From Pontibacillus sp. HMF3514 (lineage in GTDB: Bacteria; Bacillota; Bacilli; Bacillales; BH030062): DNA of 64,000 nt. The position numbers and the translations under genes were made by a program. The stretch is taken from positions 434,001 to 498,000 of the forward strand of contig NZ_CP047393.1 in the NCBI RefSeq assembly GCF_009858175.1, given 5' to 3'. Below the pieces are notes generated by a model. That model saw nothing but the letters and a program-made list of their open reading frames with translations, did not search any database and was not told the DNA's origin. Positions 24,158-32,587 of this stretch are shown piece by piece; the stretch's first letter is position 1; each line of letters opens with the position of its first letter.

Positions 24158-25668
24158 GCGTATCGAATAAAGAAGGAATTGTAGATTTTGCTAAGCAACT
24201 GATTACATTGGGATATGAACTGATATCTACTGGAGGAACCAAACGTACGCTAGAAGAAGCGGGACTTCATGTGATGTCTATCTCGGATGTGACGGATTTT
24301 CCAGAGATTTTGGAAGGTCGCGTTAAAACGTTACATCCTAATGTACACGCTGGTCTATTAGCGAAACGAAATGGATCGGATCACATGAAACAGTTAGATG
24401 AGTTAGATATCAAACTGATCGATTTAGTTGTTGTAAACTTATATCCTTTCAAAGAAACAATCTCTAAAAAAGACGTAACGGAAACGGAAGCGATTGAGAA
24501 CATCGATATTGGTGGTCCAACGATGTTACGTGCAGCGGCTAAAAACTTTGAAAGTGTGACAGTTGTGGTTGATCCACGTGATTACCCTGAGCTAATTATG
24601 AGTATGAAAGATAGAGAATTATCACATGAAGAGCGTAAACGTCTGGCTGGAAAGGTTTATCAGCATACAGCAGCTTATGACACTCTAATCGCGCAGTATT
24701 TTCAAGACTCGCAAGATGAACAGTCACCTGAGCAATATTCCGTTACATATGAAAAAGTCCAAGATCTCCGTTATGGAGAAAACCCACACCAGAAAGCTGG
24801 TTTTTATAAGGATCCTTTATATAAAGGAGCTTCCCTTGCGAATGCTGAGCAATTAAACGGAAAAGAGCTATCTTATAATAATATCCAAGATGCGAATGCA
24901 GCTTTACAAATGGTGCTTGAATATAAGCAGCCAGCAGCTGTTGCTGTGAAGCATATGAATCCTTGTGGTGTAGGTGTAGGAGAGGATCTCTTTACAGCAT
25001 ACTCTCGAGCTTTTGAAGCAGATCCTGTTTCGATTTTTGGAGGCATTGTTGCTTTAAATCGTGAAGTTGATAAAGAGACAGCGGCCAAAATGAAAGAAAT
25101 CTTTTTAGAAATCATTATCGCCCCTTCCTTTTCACAAGAAGCGATGGAGTTATTAACAGAGAAGAAAAACTTACGCTTGTTGAAAATTGATACAGAGCAT
25201 AGTGACAGCGCTTCTTCACTTATCACAAGCGTTCGTGGAGGCGTACTTGTGCAGGATGCTGATCAAGGTACATTAGAAGATGTCACGATTTCGGTTCCAA
25301 CTGATCGACGTCCTACAGAACAAGAGTGGGAAGATCTACAGTTTGCTTGGAAAGTTGTAAAGCATGTGAAGTCGAATGCAATTGTTTTAGCAAAGGGTCA
25401 ACAAACAGTTGGCGTTGGAGCAGGGCAAATGAACCGTGTTGGAGCAGCGAAAATTGCATTTGAACAAGCAGATGAAAAAGCTGAAGGTAGCGCACTTGCC
25501 AGTGATGCATTTTTCCCAATGCCAGATACAGTTGAAGCAGCAGCTGAAGCGGGTGTTAAAGCGATTATTCAACCAGGTGGTTCGAAACGTGACCAGGATT
25601 CAATCGATGCTTGTAATAAGCATGGTATAGCAATGGTCTTTACAGGTATGCGTCATTTCAAACACTAA
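24130..25668 (+). CDS. purH: bifunctional AICAR formyltransferase/IMP cyclohydrolase
   Basis: 512 aa, final two steps to IMP. The N-terminal cyclohydrolase (MGS-like fold) carries [16 protein letters not shown] and [18 protein letters not shown]. The C-terminal AICAR transformylase carries NPHQKAG and [18 protein letters not shown] preceded by GGAGAG at the end of purN. Confidence 0.96.
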   Translation: MPQTKRALLSVSNKEGIVDFAKQLITLGYELISTGGTKRTLEEAGLHVMSISDVTDFPEILEGRVKTLHPNVHAGLLAKRNGSDHMKQLDELDIKLIDLVVVNLYPFKETISKKDVTETEAIENIDIGGPTMLRAAAKNFESVTVVVDPRDYPELIMSMKDRELSHEERKRLAGKVYQHTAAYDTLIAQYFQDSQDEQSPEQYSVTYEKVQDLRYGENPHQKAGFYKDPLYKGASLANAEQLNGKELSYNNIQDANAALQMVLEYKQPAAVAVKHMNPCGVGVGEDLFTAYSRAFEADPVSIFGGIVALNREVDKETAAKMKEIFLEIIIAPSFSQEAMELLTEKKNLRLLKIDTEHSDSASSLITSVRGGVLVQDADQGTLEDVTISVPTDRRPTEQEWEDLQFAWKVVKHVKSNAIVLAKGQQTVGVGAGQMNRVGAAKIAFEQADEKAEGSALASDAFFPMPDTVEAAAEAGVKAIIQPGGSKRDQDSIDACNKHGIAMVFTGMRHFKH

Positions 25669-25686
25669 GTGAAGGAGTGGGGGAGC

Positions 25687-26970
25687 TTGAATATTCTCGT
25701 TATTGGCCGTGGTGGTCGAGAACATAGTCTTGTGAAGAAAATAGAGGAAAGCCCTAGAGTGGATACGGTTTATGCAGCTCCGGGAAATGCAGGGATGACA
25801 GAGGCTGAGCTTGTCTCTATTTCTGAAACAGATGTGGAAGAATTGATTCATTTTGCTAAAACGAATCAGGTGGCATGGACTGTTGTAGGGCCTGAAGTAG
25901 CTTTAATGAACGGTATTGTAAATCAGTTTAGAGAAGCGGGATTAGATATCTTTGGCCCAACGAAAGAAGCTGCGAGAATAGAGGGTAGTAAAGCTTTTGC
26001 TAAGGATATTATGAAGAAGTACGACATCCCAACAGCAAAATATGAATCCTTCACTTCTTCAAATGATGCCAAAGCTTATGTAAAAGACCAAGGTGCGCCA
26101 ATTGTTATAAAAGCGGATGGTCTTGCTGCTGGTAAAGGTGTCACAGTAGCGATGAGTGTTGAAGAAGCAATTGAGGCGATTGATGTAATGATGGAACAAA
26201 GCCAGTTTGGTGATGCTGGTAAAGAGGTAGTTATTGAGGAGTATTTAGAAGGGGAAGAATTCTCATTAATGGCTTTTGTTCATGGTTATAAGGTATATCC
26301 TTTAATTCCTTCCCAAGATCATAAGCGAATTTTTGATGGAGATACAGGACCAAATACAGGTGGAATGGGGGCGTATGCTCCTGTACCACATTTATCCCAA
26401 GAGGCAATCGAGGCAGCTGTTAGAGGAATTCTTGAACCGACGGCCGCTGCTCTTGTAGAAGAAAAGCGATCGTTTAGCGGTATTCTTTATGCGGGATGTA
26501 TTCAAACACAAGAAGGTCCAAAGGTAATTGAATTTAATGCTAGGTTTGGGGATCCAGAAACACAGGTAGTTCTTCCTCTACTTGAGAATGACTTTATACA
26601 GGTAATGGAGGACGTTCAGGCGGGAATAGACCCTCAACTTAATTGGAAAGATGGTTTCTGTGCAGGTGTTGTCGTTTCCTCAGCAGGTTATCCAGGTGAC
26701 TATCAAAAAGGAATCCTTTTACCTAATGTAAAAGGAAATCGTACAGTAATTCCTATATATGCCGGTGTTCGAAACGAGGATAATCAGCTTGTGAGTGATG
26801 GAGGACGTGTGTTTTTATTAAGTGCTCAAGGTGACACGCTAGAAGAAACAATTGAAACTATTTATAACACACTTCAAGAAGCACAAGTACCGAGTACGTT
26901 TTTTTATCGTCGAGATATTGCAAGGAAGGCCATTAGGACTTCCGTTTCCGGATATAAATATACAAAATAG
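25687..26970 (+). CDS. purD: GAR synthetase (phosphoribosylamine-glycine ligase)
   Basis: 427 aa ATP-grasp enzyme. Motifs: ILVIGRGGREHSLVKK, DGDTGPNTGGMGAYAP and IEFNARFGDPETQVV. The start is TTG 25687 after AAGGAGTGGGG. An in-frame GTG at 25669 directly abuts the purH stop and precedes the Shine-Dalgarno. Last gene of the pur operon; its 3' end is overlapped antisense by a 34-aa gene. Confidence 0.95.
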   Translation: MNILVIGRGGREHSLVKKIEESPRVDTVYAAPGNAGMTEAELVSISETDVEELIHFAKTNQVAWTVVGPEVALMNGIVNQFREAGLDIFGPTKEAARIEGSKAFAKDIMKKYDIPTAKYESFTSSNDAKAYVKDQGAPIVIKADGLAAGKGVTVAMSVEEAIEAIDVMMEQSQFGDAGKEVVIEEYLEGEEFSLMAFVHGYKVYPLIPSQDHKRIFDGDTGPNTGGMGAYAPVPHLSQEAIEAAVRGILEPTAAALVEEKRSFSGILYAGCIQTQEGPKVIEFNARFGDPETQVVLPLLENDFIQVMEDVQAGIDPQLNWKDGFCAGVVVSSAGYPGDYQKGILLPNVKGNRTVIPIYAGVRNEDNQLVSDGGRVFLLSAQGDTLEETIETIYNTLQEAQVPSTFFYRRDIARKAIRTSVSGYKYTK

Positions 26971-27037
26971 CGACAATACTACCGATGATTAAGGCAATCA
27001 CGAACGTCATATCTGTCATGTATTCTGCTATGTTCAT
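26933..27037 (-). CDS. EYxxD-motif small membrane protein (34 aa)
   Basis: 34 aa: MNIAEYMTDMTFVIALIIGS followed by IVAILYIYIRKRKS. One membrane helix with a positively charged C-terminus; the N-terminal EYMTD fits an EYxxD motif, a name I recall for tiny Bacillaceae membrane proteins. A strong ribosome binding site (AAGGAGG, 8 bases before the ATG) supports translation. It ends antisense inside purD, overlapping 38 bases. Function unknown. Confidence 0.7.
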   Translation of the reverse strand: MNIAEYMTDMTFVIALIIGSIVAILYIYIRKRKS

Positions 27038-27059
27038 ACGATTTACCTCCTTAGTGTTT

Positions 27060-27105
27060 GTACCGTGACGCTCCTTACTTAGGAGCGTCACGGTACTTTT
27101 AGTTT
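27060..27105 (+). terminator. pur operon terminator
   Basis: Perfect 16-bp stem GTACCGTGACGCTCCT / AGGAGCGTCACGGTAC with a 5-base loop, followed by TTTTAGTTTA. Confidence 0.75.
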
Positions 27106-27106
27106 A

Positions 27107-27358
27107 TTAAGATGGGTTAATTCCACTTTCTTCATCATCTTTTTCTTTCTTTTGATCGACTTGTTGTTGTACCATAGCAGTAACAGGGCAATAACGTACG
27201 ATCCCTTCTGCTACTTTCATAGCCCCGATCATGACATACATCATGGAGCTCTGTCTCCATGGCTGTCGCACCATACGTGCTGTTGAATAGGCCACTACAG
27301 TTAACCCTACTGTTATGCGAATCATTGCGTTAATGATTCCAATGTTTGGACGTACCAT
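27107..27358 (-). CDS. DUF2892-type small membrane protein
   Basis: 83 aa: MVRPNIGIINAMIRITVGLT, a first hydrophobic segment, a second segment around MMYVMIGAMKVAEGIV, the RYCPVTAM Cys motif, then a charged tail (QKKEKDDEES). This matches DUF2892 (YgaP-like membrane domain) proteins: N-terminal NIG...R, inner-membrane hairpin and a CP motif. Function unknown. The start could be ATG 27358 or TTG 27361. Transcribed divergently from yerA. Confidence 0.7.
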   Translation of the reverse strand: MVRPNIGIINAMIRITVGLTVVAYSTARMVRQPWRQSSMMYVMIGAMKVAEGIVRYCPVTAMVQQQVDQKKEKDDEESGINPS

Positions 27359-27394
27359 CAATAACCATTCCCTTCAAAACATTAATGCGTTAAA

Positions 27395-27423
27395 TTCAAA
27401 ATTATGTTACCATTAAATAAAAT
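27395..27423 (+). promoter_or_regulatory. putative promoter of yerA
   Basis: TTCAAA (27395-27400), 17 bases, TAAAAT (27418-27423). Confidence 0.4.
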
Positions 27424-27498
27424 TAATGTATGGAAAATACTAGGTCTATTTCGCCTAGCACACTCCCAAAAGACGAATCAAACAATGGAGGAAGACCG

Positions 27499-29220
27499 AT
27501 GAATGAACACCGTTACCGCTGGCGCAACAAACAACTTCGAGAGCATGTAGCTGTTATGGATGGTTCCATTGCTCCCTCGATTGTGCTGCAGAATGCTACG
27601 TATTTAAATGTATACATGAAACGTTGGATGAAGGCTCATATATGGATCTATGAAGATCGCATTGTGTATGTAGGAGATCAATTGCCATCTCAGAGTGACG
27701 AGACAGAATACGTTGATTGCTCCAATCAGTACCTCGTTCCAGGTTACATTGAGCCACACGCGCATCCGTTTCAGTTATATAATCCCCATCGATTGGCACA
27801 ATATGCATCCCAATCTGGGACAACCACATTAATTAATGACAACCTTGTGTTGCTTTTTTTATTAAAGAAAAAGAAAGCGTTTTCTTTAATGGAGGGATTG
27901 AATGATTTACCCGTTTCGTTATACTGGTGGAGCAGGTTTGACTCACAATCCTCATTACAAAATGACGAAGAGTTTTTACGAGATCAAGATGTGTTAGATT
28001 GGCTTCAACATGACGCTGTTTTACAAGGTGGAGAACTGACATGCTGGCCAAATGTATTAAAGGATGATGATCGCGTACTCCATTGGATGCAAGAGACCAA
28101 AAGAGCACGCAAACCTGTAGAGGGACACTTCCCAGGAGCATCAGAACGCACTTTAACAAAAATGAAGCTTCTTGGTACGGATGGTGATCATGAAGCCATG
28201 ACAGGTGAAGAAGTGTTTGAGCGACTCCGTCTAGGATATACAGCTGCACTTCGCTATTCATCAATTCGTCCCGATCTACCGAAGATTTTAAAAGAAATGA
28301 ACGACCTTGGCATTGATACATATGATCGCATCATGTTGACCACTGATGGATCAACTCCTTCCTTTTATGAACAAGGAATTATGGATCGATGTATAGAAAT
28401 TGCATTAGAGAACGAAATTCCTGCGCATGAAGCATATAGTATGGCTTCTTATAATGCAGCTAAATATTTTGGGATGGAGCATCGAATCGGCTCAATTGGT
28501 CCAGGTCGTGTTGCTCATATCAATTTTCTCGAAGCGAAGGACCAACCCACACCTGTTTCTGTTATGGCAAGAGGAAAGTGGGTGAAAGGTTACGGAGATG
28601 TTCAAAAGTGGAAAGACTCTTTCCCTTGGGCAGAGTATGGAATGGGCAAGTTGCAATTAGATTGGGATATGACCGATCATGATCTTCAGTTTTCTATACC
28701 AGTTGGCTTACATATGCAAAATGAAGTCATACTAAAGCCATATACTGTCCAAACCCCACCAGCACAAGATGAGGCATATCTTACGTTGTTGGATCGAGAA
28801 GGAAAGTGGAAAGTAAATTCTATGATTAAAGGCTTTACAACGTCACTTGGAGGCCTGATTAGCTCTTATTCCAATACCGGTGACTTGGTGTTAATCGGTA
28901 AAGATAAAGAAGATATGAAACATGCTTTCAAAAGGATGAAAGAAATTGGTGGAGGCATAGTAGCTGTCCATGAAGGAGAAGTCGTCTACGAAATCCCATT
29001 GCATATTGCAGGCATGATGTCTGATGTGCCTATGGAAACGTTAATTAAACAGGAAAAGGGATTGAAGAAGCTTTTAGAAGAGCATGGGTACCCATATCAT
29101 GATCCGGTGTACACGCTCTTGTTCTTATCTTCAACTCATTTACCTTTTATTCGCATAACACCTAAAGGAATTATTGATGTAAAAAAGAAAGAGGTACTTT
29201 TTCCTGCGATAATGCGTTAA
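27499..29220 (+). CDS. yerA: YerA, adenine deaminase-related amidohydrolase
   Basis: 573 aa, amidohydrolase superfamily, AdeC/YerA branch. The metal-site motif GYIEPHAHPFQ follows a small beta-sandwich N-terminal part; VEGHFPGAS and LTTDGSTPS correspond to later metal/catalytic regions; the C-terminal third is the AdeC-type domain. It probably deaminates adenine or a related base, but the YerA branch has not been proved to be an adenine deaminase. Start at ATG 27499, 5 bases after GGAGGAA; an upstream in-frame ATG (27430) lacks a Shine-Dalgarno. yerA-yerB-yerC order as in B. subtilis. Confidence 0.88.
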   Translation: MNEHRYRWRNKQLREHVAVMDGSIAPSIVLQNATYLNVYMKRWMKAHIWIYEDRIVYVGDQLPSQSDETEYVDCSNQYLVPGYIEPHAHPFQLYNPHRLAQYASQSGTTTLINDNLVLLFLLKKKKAFSLMEGLNDLPVSLYWWSRFDSQSSLQNDEEFLRDQDVLDWLQHDAVLQGGELTCWPNVLKDDDRVLHWMQETKRARKPVEGHFPGASERTLTKMKLLGTDGDHEAMTGEEVFERLRLGYTAALRYSSIRPDLPKILKEMNDLGIDTYDRIMLTTDGSTPSFYEQGIMDRCIEIALENEIPAHEAYSMASYNAAKYFGMEHRIGSIGPGRVAHINFLEAKDQPTPVSVMARGKWVKGYGDVQKWKDSFPWAEYGMGKLQLDWDMTDHDLQFSIPVGLHMQNEVILKPYTVQTPPAQDEAYLTLLDREGKWKVNSMIKGFTTSLGGLISSYSNTGDLVLIGKDKEDMKHAFKRMKEIGGGIVAVHEGEVVYEIPLHIAGMMSDVPMETLIKQEKGLKKLLEEHGYPYHDPVYTLLFLSSTHLPFIRITPKGIIDVKKKEVLFPAIMR

Positions 29221-29320
29221 AATAGAAGAGAATTAAAGTGTGAAAATGTTGTTCAAGGAGGAAGGGGCCTCTTTGGACAAGTTCTACATAGAGAAAGTCT
29301 TACAAAAAGGTGTGACAAGA

Positions 29321-30451
29321 ATGCAAAAACGATGGATGCTATTATTGGCAATAGCGACCATACTGGTTCTGGCTGCATGTAGTGAAAAATCAACGCAAGA
29401 AAAGGACGAAACGAGTCAAAAAGAAAATGAAGAAAAACAGGAACAAAATGAAGAAAAAGAAGATCCTGTAGAAGTTGTAGATAAAGAAGATGAAGAAAAA
29501 AAGGAAGAGGAAGAAAAGAAAGAGCCTGAGTTTGCCTATACCTATCCATTAACAGGTAAAGGGACAGATGAACCTGTTAATCATCGTATCATATCTGTTA
29601 TGGTTAACAACCATTCAAAAGCACGCCCTCAAACAGGTCTGAATCAGGCAGACATGGTGTATGAAGTATTAGCAGAAGGCCCAATCACAAGGTTTTTAGC
29701 TTTTTATCATAGTGAAAAGCCTCCGCTTGTAGGACCTGTTCGAAGTGCTAGAGAGTATTATTTCAGAATTGCTAAAGGGTATAATGCTCTATATCTCTAC
29801 CACGGAGCAGCACAGTACATTGAAAATAAGTTAAAAGCAGGCTATATTGATCATATCAATGGGATGTATTATGATAATGACCGTCATTTATTTAAGCGCG
29901 AAAGCTTTCGTTATGCGCCTCACAACTCTTACTTAATGATTCGTAATGTGTACGATGTTGCGCAACAAAAAGGGTATGAGGTTAAGAAAGAGCACAAACC
30001 CCTTCCATTCTTGAACGATGAACAAATCAAGAATATCAGTGGGAATGAGGCTACAACGATCAATATTACATATTCGGACTCACCTCGTGAAACCGTTAAA
30101 TTCGAATATAATCAAGATACACAAAAATATACACGTTTCAACGATGGCTCCAAAACAGCCGATCTAAATTCAAAAGAACCAACCACGGTGGATAACGTAT
30201 TTATCGTAGAAACGGGCCATCAGGTGATTGATAGTAAATTACGCCGTGCCATTGATACAGAATCAGGTGGAAACGGTTATCTGATTCAAAAAGGGAAAGT
30301 GCAACAAGTCTCTTGGAAGAACGTAGACGGGCGTATTATCCCATTTAAGGATGGGAAGAAGCTCGGTTTTGTACCAGGAAAGACATGGGTAAACATCATA
30401 CCAGAAAGTCCTGGTATCCAACAGTCTGTAACATTCACGAGTCCGCAATAA
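29321..30451 (+). CDS. yerB: YerB, DUF3048 lipoprotein
   Basis: 376 aa. Signal peptide with lipobox LAAC (mature Cys about residue 20), a Lys/Glu-rich low-complexity linker (about 25-70), then the DUF3048 domain (RPQTGLNQADMVYEVLAEG, GPVRSAREYYF, SGGNGYLIQKGKV). Membrane-anchored on the outer face; biochemical role unknown. Start ATG 29321 follows AAAAAGGTG; the upstream in-frame extension lacks signal-peptide character. Confidence 0.9.
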   Translation: MQKRWMLLLAIATILVLAACSEKSTQEKDETSQKENEEKQEQNEEKEDPVEVVDKEDEEKKEEEEKKEPEFAYTYPLTGKGTDEPVNHRIISVMVNNHSKARPQTGLNQADMVYEVLAEGPITRFLAFYHSEKPPLVGPVRSAREYYFRIAKGYNALYLYHGAAQYIENKLKAGYIDHINGMYYDNDRHLFKRESFRYAPHNSYLMIRNVYDVAQQKGYEVKKEHKPLPFLNDEQIKNISGNEATTINITYSDSPRETVKFEYNQDTQKYTRFNDGSKTADLNSKEPTTVDNVFIVETGHQVIDSKLRRAIDTESGGNGYLIQKGKVQQVSWKNVDGRIIPFKDGKKLGFVPGKTWVNIIPESPGIQQSVTFTSPQ

Positions 30452-30468
30452 TTAAAGGAGTGTCCAAC

Positions 30469-30765
30469 ATGCAAATTGATAAATTAAGAGGAAAAGAATT
30501 GGATCAACTATTTCAAGCCATTCTTGCTCTAGAAAGTGTAGAAGAATGCTATGAATTTTTCGATGATCTGGCAACCATGAATGAAGTCCAGTCTTTAGCG
30601 CAGCGCTTAGAAGTTGCACGCATGTTACGTGAAGGCCATACGTATCATAAAATTGAAAATGACACAGGTGCATCAACAGCAACAATCTCCCGTGTTAAAC
30701 GTTGTCTTAACTACGGAAACGATGCTTATACGATGGCGCTTGATCGTATTCATAAAGAAGAATAG
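30469..30765 (+). CDS. yerC: YerC, TrpR-like DNA-binding protein
   Basis: 98 aa, YerC/YecD family with a TrpR-like helix-turn-helix (EVQSLAQRLEVARMLREGHTYHKIENDTGASTATISRV, residues ~42-80). The regulon is not apparent from sequence. ATG 30469 follows AAAGGAG by 8 bases. Its own terminator, 8 bases after the stop, has been split by the transposon (see mobile element). Confidence 0.93.
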   Translation: MQIDKLRGKELDQLFQAILALESVEECYEFFDDLATMNEVQSLAQRLEVARMLREGHTYHKIENDTGASTATISRVKRCLNYGNDAYTMALDRIHKEE

Positions 30766-30773
30766 TTTTTATC

Positions 30774-30786
30774 AAAACGCTCTGGG
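30774..30786 (+). terminator. left half-stem of the disrupted yerC terminator
   Basis: AAAACGCTCTGGG. Perfectly complementary to CCCAGAGCGTTTT at 35098-35110, now more than 4.3 kb away. By itself it no longer terminates. Confidence 0.8.
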
Positions 30787-30795
30787 GTCATGATT
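30787..30795 (+). repeat. 9-bp target duplication, left copy
   Basis: GTCATGATT, identical and in the same orientation as 35089-35097, immediately outside the terminal inverted repeats. Confidence 0.88.
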
Positions 30796-30822
30796 TAACG
30801 GGTTCGGTTGAGAGGGAGAAAA
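30796..30822 (+). repeat. left terminal inverted repeat (27 bp)
   Basis: Begins TAACGGGTTCGGTTGAGAGG; exact reverse complement of 35062-35088. Confidence 0.9.
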
Positions 30823-30902
30823 TTGAAAATATCAACAAAAATAAAACCCTTTCTAATAATTTGATCAACATGTGAATTAACAAGTTAATCATCAAGGAGA
30901 TT

Positions 30903-30931
30903 AGCAGACCAAATATTAAGGTCTGCTTTTT
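30903..30931 (+). terminator. inward-facing terminator at the left end of the transposon
   Basis: AGCAGACC / GGTCTGCT stem with 9-base loop, then TTTT. Stops plus-strand transcription entering from yerC. Confidence 0.75.
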
Positions 30932-31091
30932 CCTTGTTTTTTTGGTAAAGTCTTACTTTTTAGTGATATAATGATGTAAAAAAGTGAGGTTTGATCTTAA
31001 ACTAACAAAGGAGTAATGCTTAAGAGGCAATAACAGTTTGATCTTTAGAGATGAATCTAACAAAATTGAATTGATAGGAGTATTATTTTAA

Positions 31092-31556
31092 ATGAACTAT
31101 ATTAAAGATATGAGAAAGCTTATTGGTCACGAAACGCTTTTTACAGTTGGATGTGGAGTAATAATTGAAAAGGATGAATGTATATTATTGCAACATCGAA
31201 CTGATGAAGATAATTGGTGTATTCCTGGTGGAGTAATGGAATTAGGAGAATCATTTGAAGAAACAGCTAAAAGGGAAACCTTTGAGGAAACAGAATTAGA
31301 AGTCAATGAATTAGAATTATTTGGGGTTTATTCAGGAGAAAGTTGTTTTGTTGAATATCCAAACAAAGATAAGGTCTATAGTGTTCAGGTTATTTTTAAG
31401 GCAAAGGAATATAATGGTGATTTAAAACAAAAAGGTATAGAAAGTAAAGAACATCGGTTCTTTCGAAGAGAAGACTTACCTGAAAACTTAAATCCTCGTC
31501 AAAAACAGTTTATTCTTCATTGGGCAGAAAAACGAACCTTACCGATAATAAGTTAA
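31092..31556 (+). CDS. Nudix hydrolase (transposon passenger)
   Basis: 154 aa with a Nudix box GGVMELGESFEETAKRETFE then ETEL; the catalytic REXXEE core is intact, though the Gly that usually follows is Glu. The family hydrolyses nucleoside diphosphates linked to another group; the substrate cannot be told. Ribosome binding site TAGGAG about 10 bases before the ATG; a TATAAT at 30967 with a poorly spaced TTGGTA may be the promoter. Lies inside the transposon, next to a lipoprotein gene in the same direction, so it is probably cargo. Confidence 0.85.
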   Translation: MNYIKDMRKLIGHETLFTVGCGVIIEKDECILLQHRTDEDNWCIPGGVMELGESFEETAKRETFEETELEVNELELFGVYSGESCFVEYPNKDKVYSVQVIFKAKEYNGDLKQKGIESKEHRFFRREDLPENLNPRQKQFILHWAEKRTLPIIS

Positions 31557-31732
31557 TTTAACGGGTGGTGGTGCTTTAACAAAGGTATTGCCTTTCCTTG
31601 TGTAAGTACAGTATGTAGTAATGTGGATTAAGAAATACGGTAGTATTTAAAATATTTAGTTAACGGAGATTGAAACCTTTATAAACTTTTTCCGTCTAAA
31701 CTAATAAAGAGTTTTATAAAGGTGGGGTTCTT

Positions 31733-32452
31733 TTGCGTAAGATTTCTTTATTGTTTTTAATATCAATCATTTTTATTATTTCTGGATGTGCACATAATCA
31801 AGTTAAACCTAAAGACTTTGAAGTGAAAGATAAAGATGTTCAAGTGCAATTCGATGGAATTATTGATGGAACAAATGTTAGATACGATGAAGAAGCGAAG
31901 GCACTATGGACATTAAATTCATTTAAGTGGAAAGATGACAAGCTTACCTTCAATGCTGATTTCCAGTCAGAAACGGTTTATCCAACAGAACTAAAGTTTA
32001 TCGACTCTATTGTATTTTTACGATTAGAAGGCCTATACCCTTATAAACCAACAGGAAATGAAGGCGTAGATAGTTTTGAACATAAACCTTTAACAAATAT
32101 TATTCCAATGACATGTGAGGAAGCACAAAAGGGAAAATGTTCTTTTCAATTTGATCTAAAATTGGAGAAAATAAATCGACAAACTAAAAAACAATATTTA
32201 GATAACTTATCTTTAAGGATTGGTTGGGTTCAAATTTTTGAAGATGAAGAAAATCAAATTAAATATTACCAATGGTCACAGGCTGATAATAGAAATATAA
32301 AACCAGGAGTGGTTGATTTTAAGGAAGCATACGAAAAGATCTCAGGTGAATTCTTATCTTATAAGCCACTAAAAGAAAGCGAGACTACCAATTTAAATGA
32401 ATTCAATAATTTTAATTATATTGAATGGATTGAGGAGAACATTTTTAGATAA
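31733..32452 (+). CDS. lipoprotein of unknown function (transposon passenger)
   Basis: 239 aa. Signal peptide MRKISLLFLISIIFIISGC with lipobox ISGC, then a soluble, beta-rich, charged domain. I recognise no family. TTG start behind AAAGGTGGGG. Cell-surface anchored by prediction. It is the second plus-strand gene in the transposon and ends against the shared terminator at 32541. Confidence 0.7.
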   Translation: MRKISLLFLISIIFIISGCAHNQVKPKDFEVKDKDVQVQFDGIIDGTNVRYDEEAKALWTLNSFKWKDDKLTFNADFQSETVYPTELKFIDSIVFLRLEGLYPYKPTGNEGVDSFEHKPLTNIIPMTCEEAQKGKCSFQFDLKLEKINRQTKKQYLDNLSLRIGWVQIFEDEENQIKYYQWSQADNRNIKPGVVDFKEAYEKISGEFLSYKPLKESETTNLNEFNNFNYIEWIEENIFR

Positions 32453-32540
32453 ACCACCGATAATCAGAGTTTTTTGTAATTCTCAAGGTCCTAGTTCCAA
32501 AAAAAGGGTGGCATAGTTGAAGAAAAATAATAATAGAACT

Positions 32541-32574
32541 AAAAGGAGCTTGGATTTCCAAGCTCCTTTTTTCC
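32541..32574. terminator. bidirectional terminator between cargo and transposase
   Basis: AAAAGGAGCTTGG / CCAAGCTCCTTTT, 13-bp perfect stem with 4-base loop, T-run on the plus strand and a short T-run on the minus strand. Serves the convergent lipoprotein and transposase genes. Confidence 0.85.
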
Positions 32575-32587
32575 GTCTTTAGTCCGA

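Noticed and set aside
27833-28321. 162-codon open frame antisense to yerA
   Set aside because: Shadow of the yerA reading frame; no ribosome binding site and no family resemblance. The same applies to 58373-58876 minus (in rlmCD), 45525-45911 minus (in mccA) and 40143-40670 minus (in pcrA).
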